Source of the DNA: Betaproteobacteria bacterium
GTDB taxonomy: Bacteria; Pseudomonadota; Gammaproteobacteria; Burkholderiales; Burkholderiaceae_D
Length of the DNA stretch: 8,878 nucleotides
Reading direction: 5' to 3'
Assembly: GCA_015655165.1 (NCBI GenBank)
Contig: JAATFN010000006.1
Location: forward strand, 1 to 8,878
In this document: positions 1-6,598 of the stretch, piece by piece
How positions within the stretch are numbered: position 1 is the stretch's first letter
Layout: every line of letters starts with the position of its first letter
Position numbers and translations under genes: made by a program
Notes under the pieces: generated by a model
Databases searched by the model: none
The model's input: the letters and a program-made list of their open reading frames with translations, nothing else
Told to the model about the DNA's origin: nothing

Positions 1-804
1 CGGAATGAGAATCTTGCCCAGCAATGTCCCGTCCGGCGCAAAGCAATGTACGCCATCACCGGCACTTGTCCAGACGTTACCATGTTCATCCAGTCTGAAA
101 CCATCCGACATCCCATGATCGATCGTGGCAAATACTTTCCCTTTTTTCAGGGTTTTCCCATCAATCACATCAAATACACAAATATGACGTGGACCACCTT
201 CACGGTGACTAAAACCTGTATCCGAAATGTAGAGTTTGTCCTCGGTAGGCGAGAATGCCAGGCCATTAGGACGCTCGAAATCGCTTGCTACAAGCGCAAC
301 GTCACCATTGGAAGGATCAATCCGGTATACATTGCATGCCCCGATCTCGCTCTCTGCCTGGTAGCCTTCATAGTTTGAATTGATACCGTAATCAGGGTCG
401 GTAAACCAGACCGAACCATCCGACTTCACCACAACGTCATTTGGCGAATTCAAGCGCTTACCATTCCAGTGCGACGCCAGAATATGTAACGTACCATCAT
501 GTTCGACGCGTACAACACGACGCCCACCATGTTCGCAACTGATCAAACGGCCTTCCTGGTCGATTGTATTGCCATTGACGTAATTTGACGGTTGACGAAA
601 TGGACCAACACCGATTCCCGGAACCCAACGCATCATACGGTTATTCGGAATATCACTCCAGACCACTTCATCGGTTGCCGGAAAATAAACTGGTCCTTCT
701 GACCACAGGCAACCTGTATACAATTTTTCAATCGTTGTTGTATCAAAAACCATCCGGCGAAAGCGCGGATCAAAATGTTCATAATTCATATCTGGCAATG
801 CCAT
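1..804 (-). CDS. SMP-30/gluconolactonase/LRE family protein (3' end cut by window)
   Basis: Predicted sugar-lactone hydrolase: a six-bladed beta-propeller that opens aldonolactones to sugar acids using a divalent metal. The 268 codons visible run to the window edge; family members are usually about 290-310 residues, so only a short C-terminal piece is missing. Family landmarks seen: W34-SEGP with E36, SPND with N122, RPNG with N180, and SDG with D234. These match the metal/substrate ligands Glu, Asn, Asn and Asp known from human SMP-30 (E18, N103, N154, D204). Propeller-type repeats such as DGSVWFTD and HGNVWTS recur. There is no signal peptide, so it is probably cytoplasmic. The ATG at 804 is set by a strong GGAGGAG site (812-818) 7 nt upstream. 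It is the last visible gene of the sugar ABC operon, 51 bp after the second permease, which implies that the imported compound is or becomes a lactone. Family confidence is high; the actual lactone is unknown. Confidence 0.93.
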   Translation of the reverse strand, partial: MALPDMNYEHFDPRFRRMVFDTTTIEKLYTGCLWSEGPVYFPATDEVVWSDIPNNRMMRWVPGIGVGPFRQPSNYVNGNTIDQEGRLISCEHGGRRVVRVEHDGTLHILASHWNGKRLNSPNDVVVKSDGSVWFTDPDYGINSNYEGYQAESEIGACNVYRIDPSNGDVALVASDFERPNGLAFSPTEDKLYISDTGFSHREGGPRHICVFDVIDGKTLKKGKVFATIDHGMSDGFRLDEHGNVWTSAGDGVHCFAPDGTLLGKILIP

Positions 805-855
805 GTCTATTCTCCTCCAGTTTATGCTGTCTATTTTTAATTTATATGCCGCTTC

Positions 856-1797
856 TTAGCGATATTGCTTACGGGTGCCAGACAAGATAATCACCAGAAT
901 GATAATAAGGCCGGACAATATCGCACGGCCCCCCGCACCCAGACCGATCACATTCAACAATGTATTGATGAAGTACAGTAAGAGTGCGGCTCCCCAGATA
1001 CCTGGCACACTCGCACGACCACCTGCAACATTTGTACCGCCAATGACGACAACAGCAATTGACATCAGCAGGTATTCGTTACCCATATCCAGCGTGGCAC
1101 CGCCACTAAAACCGGAAATCAGGATTGCTGCACATGCGGCAAATAAACCACTACTGACATAGCAAAGGCAACGTACCCGTTCGACAGATATACCTGCTAA
1201 CCATGCAGCCCGCATATTTTGCCCTGTTGCAGATAAATTCCGCCCAAAGACGCTATGTGCCAGCCAAAGCCCTAATAAGACAGTAGCAATCAATGCGACC
1301 CATGCTACCTGAGGGATATTCAACAACCAGCCTGTTGCAAATTCATTGATCAATTCCGGCGGAGCAATTTTTAATCCCTGGCTGTAGTGAATGGCCAATG
1401 ATTGCAATATGAAGCTCGAAGACATGGTGGCAATAATAGGCGGAATCTGCAGTAAACGAATCAGACCATAATTGACAAGACCCACACTACCACCGACGGC
1501 AAACGCCACAATCGTGCCGCTTAGAATACCGCTATCTTCTCCACCCATGACCCGCATGGAAATTGCACCCACCAATGCGATGTTGGCAGGAATCGACAAA
1601 TCGATATTGCCGGGCCCGGTTGTCACCACCAGCATTTGCCCCAAACCGACCAACACCATAAAAGCGCCAAACGATAAAGCTGACAAACCGATATTCACCG
1701 CAGCATCGCCGCCTGCGACACCCATTGTTACCAACCAGACCAGCAATGCACCCAAGAATGACCAGAACCAGGTGTGCTTCGCAAGTACATCACGCAT
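856..1797 (-). CDS. ABC transporter permease, RbsC/AraH (CUT2) family, second permease
   Basis: Inner-membrane permease subunit of a ribose/xylose-type sugar importer, 313 residues and almost entirely hydrophobic, with roughly 8-10 membrane segments. Family signatures: NIDLSIP at 64-70, corresponding to the usual G-x-IDLSVG loop but with Pro70 replacing the final Gly; a cytoplasmic segment GQNMRAAWLAGI that should contact the ATPase; and the glycine-rich VVVIGGTNVAGGRASVPG stretch near the C-terminus. The reading frame stays open further upstream to 1842, but I place the start at 1797. There an AAGGAG site (1804-1809) sits 6 nt before the ATG, and the resulting protein starts with a short cytosolic lead into the first membrane helix. 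The extra 15 residues of the longer form are Cys/His-rich and lie inside the previous gene. The ATG overlaps the end of the upstream permease gene by 8 bp (ATGCGTGA), indicating translational coupling. It probably forms a heterodimer with the other permease. Confidence 0.93.
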   Translation of the reverse strand: MRDVLAKHTWFWSFLGALLVWLVTMGVAGGDAAVNIGLSALSFGAFMVLVGLGQMLVVTTGPGNIDLSIPANIALVGAISMRVMGGEDSGILSGTIVAFAVGGSVGLVNYGLIRLLQIPPIIATMSSSFILQSLAIHYSQGLKIAPPELINEFATGWLLNIPQVAWVALIATVLLGLWLAHSVFGRNLSATGQNMRAAWLAGISVERVRCLCYVSSGLFAACAAILISGFSGGATLDMGNEYLLMSIAVVVIGGTNVAGGRASVPGIWGAALLLYFINTLLNVIGLGAGGRAILSGLIIILVIILSGTRKQYR

Positions 1798-2731
1798 TTT
1801 TTGCTCCTTGGCGTGACAACAAAGCCCGCAATGACAATACAATGATCAAGATCGCACCTTGTAGACCGATCTGCCACTTCGGTGCAATGCTTAAAAATGC
1901 AAGGAATGACGAGGCCACGCTGAGCGTGAGTGCACCCAGTACACCACCAATCGGAGAAATGCGACCACCCATAAAGCTGCCACCACCTAAAATGACCGCG
2001 GCAATCGAGATCAAGGTATACCGTTGCGCAATGTTGGCGTCAGCAGACGTCGTCAATCCAACCAAGGTCATCGCAGACAAGATACCCAGTACACCAGCTA
2101 AGGCATACATGACGGCTTTTGATTGAATGACAGAACCACCACTACGTAAAATGGCTTTCGGGTTCCCTCCTGCACCACGCAAACGTACACCTACTGCCGA
2201 ACGCATCAAAAACCAATGTGCAAAAAAGGCGATCAATACACTATAGACAATCGGTGTCGGAACAAAAGGTATCATGACTTCCATGGCATCTTGCAACCAT
2301 TGCGGTGTCACGCCTCCTGGTGTAGGACGTAAAATTAATGCCCAACCACCCCATACGAATGACAATCCAAGTGTCACGACAATCGACGGCAAATTGAAAT
2401 ATTCGATTAATGCACCGATCGCGGCGTAAACAGCAATACACAGCATCAACGCACCAATACCCAACCAAAAATTATCCGGGAAAAGCGTGACGACGATACA
2501 TGCAGCCAAGCTCACAAATGCACCAATCGATAAATCCAGATCATTGACGGTAATGACACACATTTGTGCCAATGTTGCCAGTATCATCGGCACCGCAAGG
2601 TTAAGTAACAACCCCAATCCGAAGTAACTCATTGTGTTCGGGTTAAGCCAGAAAATCGGTATTAAAATCACGACCAGAGAAAACAGCGGCAAAAGCAGTG
2701 TTTGTATTTCTGTTTTGGAAAAACGGATCAT
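1790..2731 (-). CDS. ABC transporter permease, RbsC/AraH (CUT2) family, first permease
   Basis: Inner-membrane permease of the same importer, 313 residues, with about 8-10 hydrophobic segments. The CUT2 hallmark is NDLDLSIGAF at 63-72. Further on are GAGGNPKAILRSGG, the cytoplasmic coupling segment, and AVILGGGSFMGGRISPIGG near the C-terminus. All three are where RbsC/XylH/YtfT-type proteins have them. Its ATG shares the four bases ATGA with the stop of the ATPase gene, and its ribosome site GGAG (2739-2742, 7 nt upstream) lies inside the ATPase gene, so the two are translationally coupled. The two permeases here are clearly diverged from one another rather than a recent tandem duplication. 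Operons of this family often use one permease gene as a homodimer; two adjacent non-identical ones suggest a heterodimer (inference). Confidence 0.94.
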   Translation of the reverse strand: MIRFSKTEIQTLLLPLFSLVVILIPIFWLNPNTMSYFGLGLLLNLAVPMILATLAQMCVITVNDLDLSIGAFVSLAACIVVTLFPDNFWLGIGALMLCIAVYAAIGALIEYFNLPSIVVTLGLSFVWGGWALILRPTPGGVTPQWLQDAMEVMIPFVPTPIVYSVLIAFFAHWFLMRSAVGVRLRGAGGNPKAILRSGGSVIQSKAVMYALAGVLGILSAMTLVGLTTSADANIAQRYTLISIAAVILGGGSFMGGRISPIGGVLGALTLSVASSFLAFLSIAPKWQIGLQGAILIIVLSLRALLSRQGAKNA

Positions 2732-4179
2732 GCTGTTACTCCAAAGGAAGCAGAAATAATACGTTCCTCAGACAACTCATCATGTACCAGATGCAACGTA
2801 ATCTCCTTTTGATAAAACACATAGGTGCGATCACAGTAATTTAACTCGTCGTTTTCCGTGGTGTACCAGATAAAACTACGGCCTTTTTCTGCTTCCGAAC
2901 GAATTAAGCGATACATATCGACTTTTGTACCAAAGTCGACACCGCGCATCGGATCATCCATTAAAATCAAATCGGCATCTGAAGCTAATGCACGTGCAAA
3001 CAATACTTTTTGCTGATTGCCGCCAGACAAAGACAGAATATTATTGTTCATGTTTTTTGTTCGGATTTCGATTTTTTCGTGCCAATATTTGGTCAAGGCC
3101 TGCTCTTGTCGATGATCGATCAGATGCCATGTCGATAATGCAGACAAGCTTCTCAATGACAAATTGTCGGCAATGCTCCATAGCGGAAAATTACCATCTT
3201 TGACCCGGTCTCCTGCCACAAAAGCGGTATGGATTTTTCCTTGATAACGCGCGAACAACGAAATCAGCATTTCAGTCTGCCCCTGACCTGCAAGACCTGA
3301 TAAACCAATGACTTCTCCTTTATTCACACGCAATTGTTCAATAGGAGAAGAGGCAGGCATCGCCACTTCTAGAAGGGGAATGTGACTGGCTGCAGTCGCC
3401 GTATCAGTACCATTTTTTTCAGTTGCCTGCGCCACAATATCTTCCTGTTTTGCATGCCCCATCGCTAGCACCAATGCTTCACGGTCCAAACGCGCCGTTT
3501 GTTCTTCCAGCACCAACTGGCCATCACGCATGACCGCAATACGTGTACAGCAATCGAAAATTTCTCCCAACATATGGGAAATAAATACCACACTGAGTCC
3601 GGCTTTAATACGCTTGCCGATAAAATCGGTCAATTGACGTGCGGTGACGGCATCCAGACTGGATGTCGGTTCATCCAGAATCAGTAACTGAACCGGCGTA
3701 TCCAGTTCGATGAAAGCACAGGCGATTTCTACCATCTGACGCTGTGTTAGCGTCAATTCACCTACACTCGCATCGGCAGAAATACCATGCCCGGGAAAAA
3801 TCTCGTCAAGCTTGTCACGAATCAATACACGTGCCTTCTTACGCCATCCACGCCCTTTCAACGCCGGGTGGAACACACACAGATTTTCTACAACCGTCAG
3901 ATTCAGACATAGGGATAGCTCTTGAAACACACAACGCACACCATGTTTGTAAGCGGCTTGGGTGGAATAGTCTCCAGTTGGCACACCGTTGATTTCAATA
4001 CTGCCTTCATCGGACTGGAGTGTGCCGGCCAACACATGCATCAATGTCGATTTCCCAGCACCATTGTGTCCGACCAGTCCCCAGAAATGACCCGCATCGA
4101 TCGTTATTGTTACGCCTTGCAAGGCGCATACGGAACCGAAGGATTTGCGGATGCTTTTTAGGCTACATAACGCATTCAC
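2728..4179 (-). CDS. Sugar ABC transporter ATP-binding protein (RbsA/XylG/MglA-like, two ABC domains)
   Basis: Cytoplasmic energy subunit of the importer, 483 residues with two fused nucleotide-binding domains. Domain 1 (about 1-245) is complete: Walker A GHNGAGKST (37-45), Q-loop around Q86, an LTLTQRQMVEIA signature (142-153) of the type seen in RbsA domain 1, Walker B LLILDEPTSSLD (165-176) with E170, and H-loop His202. Domain 2 (about 268-483) has a degenerate Walker A, GLAGQGQT (295-302), lacking Lys-Ser as is usual in this family. It also has LSGGNQQKV (384-392) and LILMDDPMRGVD (404-415), where Asp409 stands in for the catalytic Glu. The H-loop position reads WYTTEN, without His. The loop between the degenerate Walker A and the AGDRVKDG segment is shorter than in RbsA. 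Translation begins at GTG (4179) after a weak AAGG 9 nt upstream; a nearby ATG at 4175 is out of frame. Substrate class cannot be told from this subunit. Confidence 0.95.
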   Translation of the reverse strand: MNALCSLKSIRKSFGSVCALQGVTITIDAGHFWGLVGHNGAGKSTLMHVLAGTLQSDEGSIEINGVPTGDYSTQAAYKHGVRCVFQELSLCLNLTVVENLCVFHPALKGRGWRKKARVLIRDKLDEIFPGHGISADASVGELTLTQRQMVEIACAFIELDTPVQLLILDEPTSSLDAVTARQLTDFIGKRIKAGLSVVFISHMLGEIFDCCTRIAVMRDGQLVLEEQTARLDREALVLAMGHAKQEDIVAQATEKNGTDTATAASHIPLLEVAMPASSPIEQLRVNKGEVIGLSGLAGQGQTEMLISLFARYQGKIHTAFVAGDRVKDGNFPLWSIADNLSLRSLSALSTWHLIDHRQEQALTKYWHEKIEIRTKNMNNNILSLSGGNQQKVLFARALASDADLILMDDPMRGVDFGTKVDMYRLIRSEAEKGRSFIWYTTENDELNYCDRTYVFYQKEITLHLVHDELSEERIISASFGVTA

Positions 4180-4351
4180 TGTGAACTACCTTAAAAGTCA
4201 GTCTATGCATCCTGAAGATGCAACACATCCACCCCAGCCTTACAGGTCGTAAAAAAGGGATGGTCGCAATAGAAAATATGTTGCCATATGGCGTCAACAC
4301 ATTGTGCACTGGTACCTAGGTGGGTGTCTTAAGCACCAGTGTCATCATGGA
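4180..4351 (-). other. Intercistronic region with dyads between binding-protein and ATPase genes
   Basis: This is the only sizeable gap (172 bp) inside the operon. It holds three separate inverted repeats: CACTGGT (4307-4313) with ACCAGTG (4335-4341), 21 nt loop; the perfect palindrome GCCATATGGC (4283-4292); and TGCATC (4206-4211) with GATGCA (4217-4222), 5 nt loop. None is followed on the minus strand by a U-run, so I do not call a terminator. Stem-loops after the binding-protein gene are known in other import operons to protect the upstream message and raise the binding-protein to membrane-subunit ratio; that role is inferred here. No promoter for the ATPase gene stands out. Confidence 0.5.
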
Positions 4352-5386
4352 TTACTTCTTGTCCAGAATGGCGACTGTTTGTTCCAGACTAAAGGAGCTG
4401 TCAGCCACACCACCAACCGGTGTTGTTTTTAATGCTTCAGGCAGTTGTTCTTGTGTAATGCTCAAGAGTGGCGCCATGATGTCGACATCTTTGGGAATTT
4501 TTTTACCGGCCAACACTTGTTGTGCCACCCAGAAAGCAACGGTGACAGCACCGGGCGGATTGGAAGCGGAATAGGTTTTATAGTTATTCTTCAGTTGTGT
4601 ATTCCACCACTTCAGCTCGTCTTCGCGATTGCCCAGAATGATGATTGGAATTGGACGATTTGCCGCTCTGAACGCTTGTGCAGCACCATATCCGTCACCA
4701 CCTTGGGTAACAACTGCATCAACTTTAGGTAGTGTCGGTAAAATACCGGCAACCGCTTTTTGTGCAATCGCTGTTGTCCAGTCGCCATGCACTTCACCCA
4801 CGAGTTTTAAACCGGGATATTGTTTCAAGCCATCCAGAATACCTTTATGGATGGCTTCGTCTACCGATACACCTGCTATACCACGAATAGCCAGTACATT
4901 GCCTTTACCGTTTAACTGCTTGGCAACATAGTGAATCTGGTTTTCTCCCATTTGGCGGAAATCGAAATTCACGCGATAAGCGCATGGCTCGGTCACAATC
5001 CCGTCAAATGATACGACGACGATACCTGAAGCACAGGCACGTTTGATCGTGCCGTTCAATGCTGTTGGAGAAGCCGCATTGATGACAATCGCATTGTATC
5101 CTTGCAGAATCAGGTTCTGGATTTGTTGTGCTTGCTCTGTTGCTTGTACTTCTGTCGTGGTGAATGCCGGTGCTGCACTGACAATTTTATTCTTGACCGC
5201 ATCGTTCGCCGCAACTTCCCAGTTTTTCAACATTGACTGCCGCCATGCATTACCTGCATAGGCATTCGACAACGCGATTTTTTTCGATGATGTATCCCCC
5301 TTGGCAACTTGTGCATGGGCCGGGACAGTCATCATCATTACTGCTATGGATAAAACAGATAACGCACTTTTAGAAAGGACGGTCAT
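4352..5386 (-). CDS. Sugar ABC transporter substrate-binding protein (periplasmic, type I fold)
   Basis: Periplasmic receptor that delivers the substrate to the importer, 344 residues. Residues 1-25 form a Sec signal peptide: short Lys-containing start, hydrophobic core with MMM, and an AHA site before Q26. The mature part matches the Peripla_BP_4/RbsB-like class: IALSNAYAGNAW at 37-48, where RbsB-like proteins start their first strand, then QIQNLILQGYNAIVINAAS (88-106), VVVSFDG (123-129), and a second lobe with VDAVVTQGGDGYGAAQAF. It has exactly two cysteines after the signal, Cys118 and Cys135, flanking the SFDG strand, a possible disulfide. The ATG at 5386 is preceded by AGGAG (5395-5399) 8 nt upstream. 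The frame extends a further 26 codons to 5464, but that version would bury the signal peptide behind a basic leader and is rejected. First gene of the operon. The ligand is unknown; sugar or sugar-derived polyol/acid is inferred from the family. Confidence 0.94.
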   Translation of the reverse strand: MTVLSKSALSVLSIAVMMMTVPAHAQVAKGDTSSKKIALSNAYAGNAWRQSMLKNWEVAANDAVKNKIVSAAPAFTTTEVQATEQAQQIQNLILQGYNAIVINAASPTALNGTIKRACASGIVVVSFDGIVTEPCAYRVNFDFRQMGENQIHYVAKQLNGKGNVLAIRGIAGVSVDEAIHKGILDGLKQYPGLKLVGEVHGDWTTAIAQKAVAGILPTLPKVDAVVTQGGDGYGAAQAFRAANRPIPIIILGNREDELKWWNTQLKNNYKTYSASNPPGAVTVAFWVAQQVLAGKKIPKDVDIMAPLLSITQEQLPEALKTTPVGGVADSSFSLEQTVAILDKK

Positions 5387-5499
5387 AACAAAGTCTCCTG
5401 TATTTTTTATGTCATTCGCCAGTTTTTCTCGTTTTTTATATTTAGAAAACCTATACAAATGCATTTTTTACCTAATGGTATATTCTTAGGCTTGAGGAA

Positions 5500-5528
5500 A
5501 TCATATAATCCATGTTGTTCCGAGTCAA
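5500..5528 (-). promoter_or_regulatory. Sigma-70-like promoter of the sugar ABC operon
   Basis: Read on the minus strand, TTGACT (5523-5528) is followed after exactly 17 bp by TATGAT (5500-5505). Both hexamers match 5 of 6 consensus bases. The predicted start near 5493 gives a leader of about 107 nt before the binding-protein ATG at 5386. It is the best promoter in the window and faces the operon. Confidence 0.72.
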
Positions 5529-5552
5529 TAAATTTGTATGATGAATTTATTG
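5526..5552. promoter_or_regulatory. Candidate operator: 9-bp inverted repeat at the operon promoter
   Basis: CAATAAATT (5526-5534) and AATTTATTG (5544-5552) form a perfect 9+9 bp dyad with a 9-bp centre. Its left arm overlaps the last three bases of the -35 box, and its centre lies near -46 relative to the predicted start. This position suits either an activator touching RNA polymerase or a repressor blocking it. The regulator is not identified; it may lie outside the window. High AT content raises the chance of coincidence. Confidence 0.45.
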
Positions 5553-5709
5553 CATTTTTAAAAGAATTTCTTTCTTCCAAAAGTGCATTCATCTTGATCG
5601 TTTTTCAGGTACTGGCTGTTGTATTCATGATCCGCTGCTCACAAAATGAAGCCTACATGACCTGCCTCAACGTATACTGAACGATCATCACATATACTTT
5701 GATGCTTCT

Positions 5710-5727
5710 TTATGTAGTCTTATGTAG
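5710..5727 (+). repeat. Tandem direct repeat TTATGTAG x2 with 10-bp period before gspG-like gene
   Basis: TTATGTAG occurs at 5710-5717 and again at 5720-5727. The exact 10-bp period puts both copies on the same face of the helix. The second copy runs into the weak TAGG ribosome site (5725-5728) of the pseudopilin gene, so a protein bound here could block its expression. Function is inferred from spacing only. Confidence 0.4.
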
Positions 5728-5733
5728 GTTCCT

Positions 5734-6195
5734 ATGCGTACTCCATCACCAAAAAACCGACTTTATTCCAAACGTTTCTCAGCCGGATTAACATTGCTTC
5801 GCCTCTTGGCGCTGCTTGCCATCATTGGTTTACTTGCTTCTTGGGCACTATCCAAGTTGCCAGACTCGGTCAAACACACCCAGCCACCCAAAGTCACTGC
5901 TGCTTATAAAGACATCACGGGTATTTTGCAAGGACTGGATAAATACCAGAAAGCGCACGGCTACTATCCGACAAGCGAGCAAGGCTTACTTGCACTCGTA
6001 GTCAAGCCACAACGTGGACCCGTACCGGAAGACTGGAAAACCGGTGGCTATGTCAGCCGTCTGCCACGCGACCCTTGGGGTAATACCTACCAATACAGAG
6101 TCGTCAACGACAAACAAGTCGAAGTCTACTCATATGGCGACAAAAGTACTAATGAAGTCAGCGCAGCACCATTAATCTCCAAAACCAGTAGCTAA
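5734..6195 (+). CDS. gspG: GspG-like type II secretion major pseudopilin, orphan and atypical
   Basis: Inner-membrane pseudopilin of 153 residues. A basic 18-residue leader ends in Gly18, followed by LTLLRLLALLAIIGLLAS, the N-terminal hydrophobic helix. The prepilin peptidase should cut after Gly18. Mature position 5 is Arg23, where nearly all class-III pseudopilins except GspK have Glu. The globular part is clearly GspG: HGYYPTSEQGLLALV (75-89), a Pro-rich segment to EDWK (99-102), GGYVSRLPRDPWGN (104-117), then YQYRV. The C-terminal end, YSYGDKSTNE, is short and lacks the usual Gly/Asp/Glu-rich calcium loop and IGNW-like tail. The start has only a weak TAGG site 5 nt upstream. No other secretion genes are intact here, although a T2SS normally needs about a dozen. 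It could be a stand-alone pseudopilin, a survivor of a decayed cluster, or a subunit used by a system encoded elsewhere. Confidence 0.88.
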   Translation: MRTPSPKNRLYSKRFSAGLTLLRLLALLAIIGLLASWALSKLPDSVKHTQPPKVTAAYKDITGILQGLDKYQKAHGYYPTSEQGLLALVVKPQRGPVPEDWKTGGYVSRLPRDPWGNTYQYRVVNDKQVEVYSYGDKSTNEVSAAPLISKTSS

Positions 6196-6412
6196 ACAAC
6201 GCCTCATCATCCCTTCTGGTGCCACACGTCCCCTTGGTACCGGTTCTTCTCTGCATCTACCACTTTATCTGCCCGGAGATATGCGTGCATTCCACGCACT
6301 GTCTATTCCTTCAAAACGCCAGCGTGCATAAATCGCTTGCCATTTAAGAGAAACACCTCATACAATCGCTCAAATCAGTGGCATATTGCAAAAAATGGAC
6401 ACTGAATACTAA
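6176..6412 (+). pseudogene. Possible decayed coding remnant after gspG
   Basis: One frame stays open from 6176 to a TAA at 6329-6331, and the same frame continues for 26 more codons to a TAA at 6410-6412. It has no ATG-plus-ribosome-site start. The translated stretch around 6275-6328 (LPGDMRAFHALSIPSKRQRA) reads like protein. From memory it recalls the LPGE...H.L.LP segment in the N-terminal domain of the secretion protein GspL, which would fit the neighbouring gspG. The match is short and judged by eye, and no function is claimed. The hairpin at 6282-6298 lies inside it. Confidence 0.22.
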
Positions 6413-6469
6413 ACTCCACATGATGATGGAGGCACTGAGACGATGATGCAACCTTAACGGCAGGTCTGA

Positions 6470-6498
6470 TTGTCACAACGAAACAAAAGCACTAGCAA
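6470..6498 (+). promoter_or_regulatory. Weak candidate promoter for the AraC-family regulator
   Basis: TTGTCA (6470-6475) is followed after 17 bp by TAGCAA (6493-6498). The -35 is good (5 of 6) and the -10 is poor (3 of 6). It would give a leader of about 100 nt before the GTG at 6606. A second weak pair, TTGCAA (6386-6391) and TACTAA (6407-6412), has a 15-bp spacer and is less likely. Confidence 0.22.
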
Positions 6499-6593
6499 AC
6501 GCTATGCGACCGTGCTGCATACAAGCGGCATGTGTTTTTGTTCTGGCACTACCAGCTTCCAAACTCATACGACAGTGTAAGCGGCCATTCGCC

Positions 6594-6598
6594 AGGAG
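6594..6598 (+). promoter_or_regulatory. Ribosome binding site deciding the regulator start
   Basis: AGGAG lies 7 nt before GTG at 6606. It is the only strong Shine-Dalgarno site in the first part of the open frame and is the reason for choosing this GTG over the ATG at 6504 or the internal ATG at 6669. Confidence 0.75.

Larger units (their letters stand above)
5387..5733. promoter_or_regulatory. Divergent AT-rich control region between transporter operon and gspG-like gene
   Basis: 347 bp without a credible gene; several short open frames exist, but they lack ribosome sites and are AT-rich filler. It contains the transporter promoter and operator-like dyad listed separately. It also has an inverted pair ATACAAAT (5453-5460) / ATTTGTAT (5532-5539), a palindrome AAATGCATTT around 5457-5466, an inverted pair TGATCGTT (5595-5602) / AACGATCA (5680-5687), and tandem TTATGTAG repeats just before gspG. 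The binding-protein leader would be about 107 nt long. I see no convincing sigma-70 promoter facing right towards the pseudopilin gene. Confidence 0.6.

Noticed and set aside
46..378. Open frame of 110 codons on the plus strand
   Set aside because: It is antisense to the SMP-30/gluconolactonase gene, has no family resemblance and no ribosome site.
1472..2126. Two plus-strand open frames (1472-1816, 1725-2126) rich in Pro, Thr and Ala
   Set aside because: They mirror the permease genes on the opposite strand; their composition is the complement of hydrophobic permease codons.
4245..4260. T-run on the minus strand (complement of AAAAAAGGG) as a terminator after the binding-protein gene
   Set aside because: No hairpin lies directly before the run; the nearest dyads are separate from it.
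5407..5680. Overlapping AT-rich open frames on both strands (61 and 73 codons)
   Set aside because: They sit on the transporter promoter and its leader, lack ribosome sites and resemble nothing recognised.
6282..6298. GC-rich hairpin TGCGTG/CACGCA as terminator of the gspG-like gene
   Set aside because: The stem is only 6 bp and no T-run follows, so intrinsic termination is not supported.
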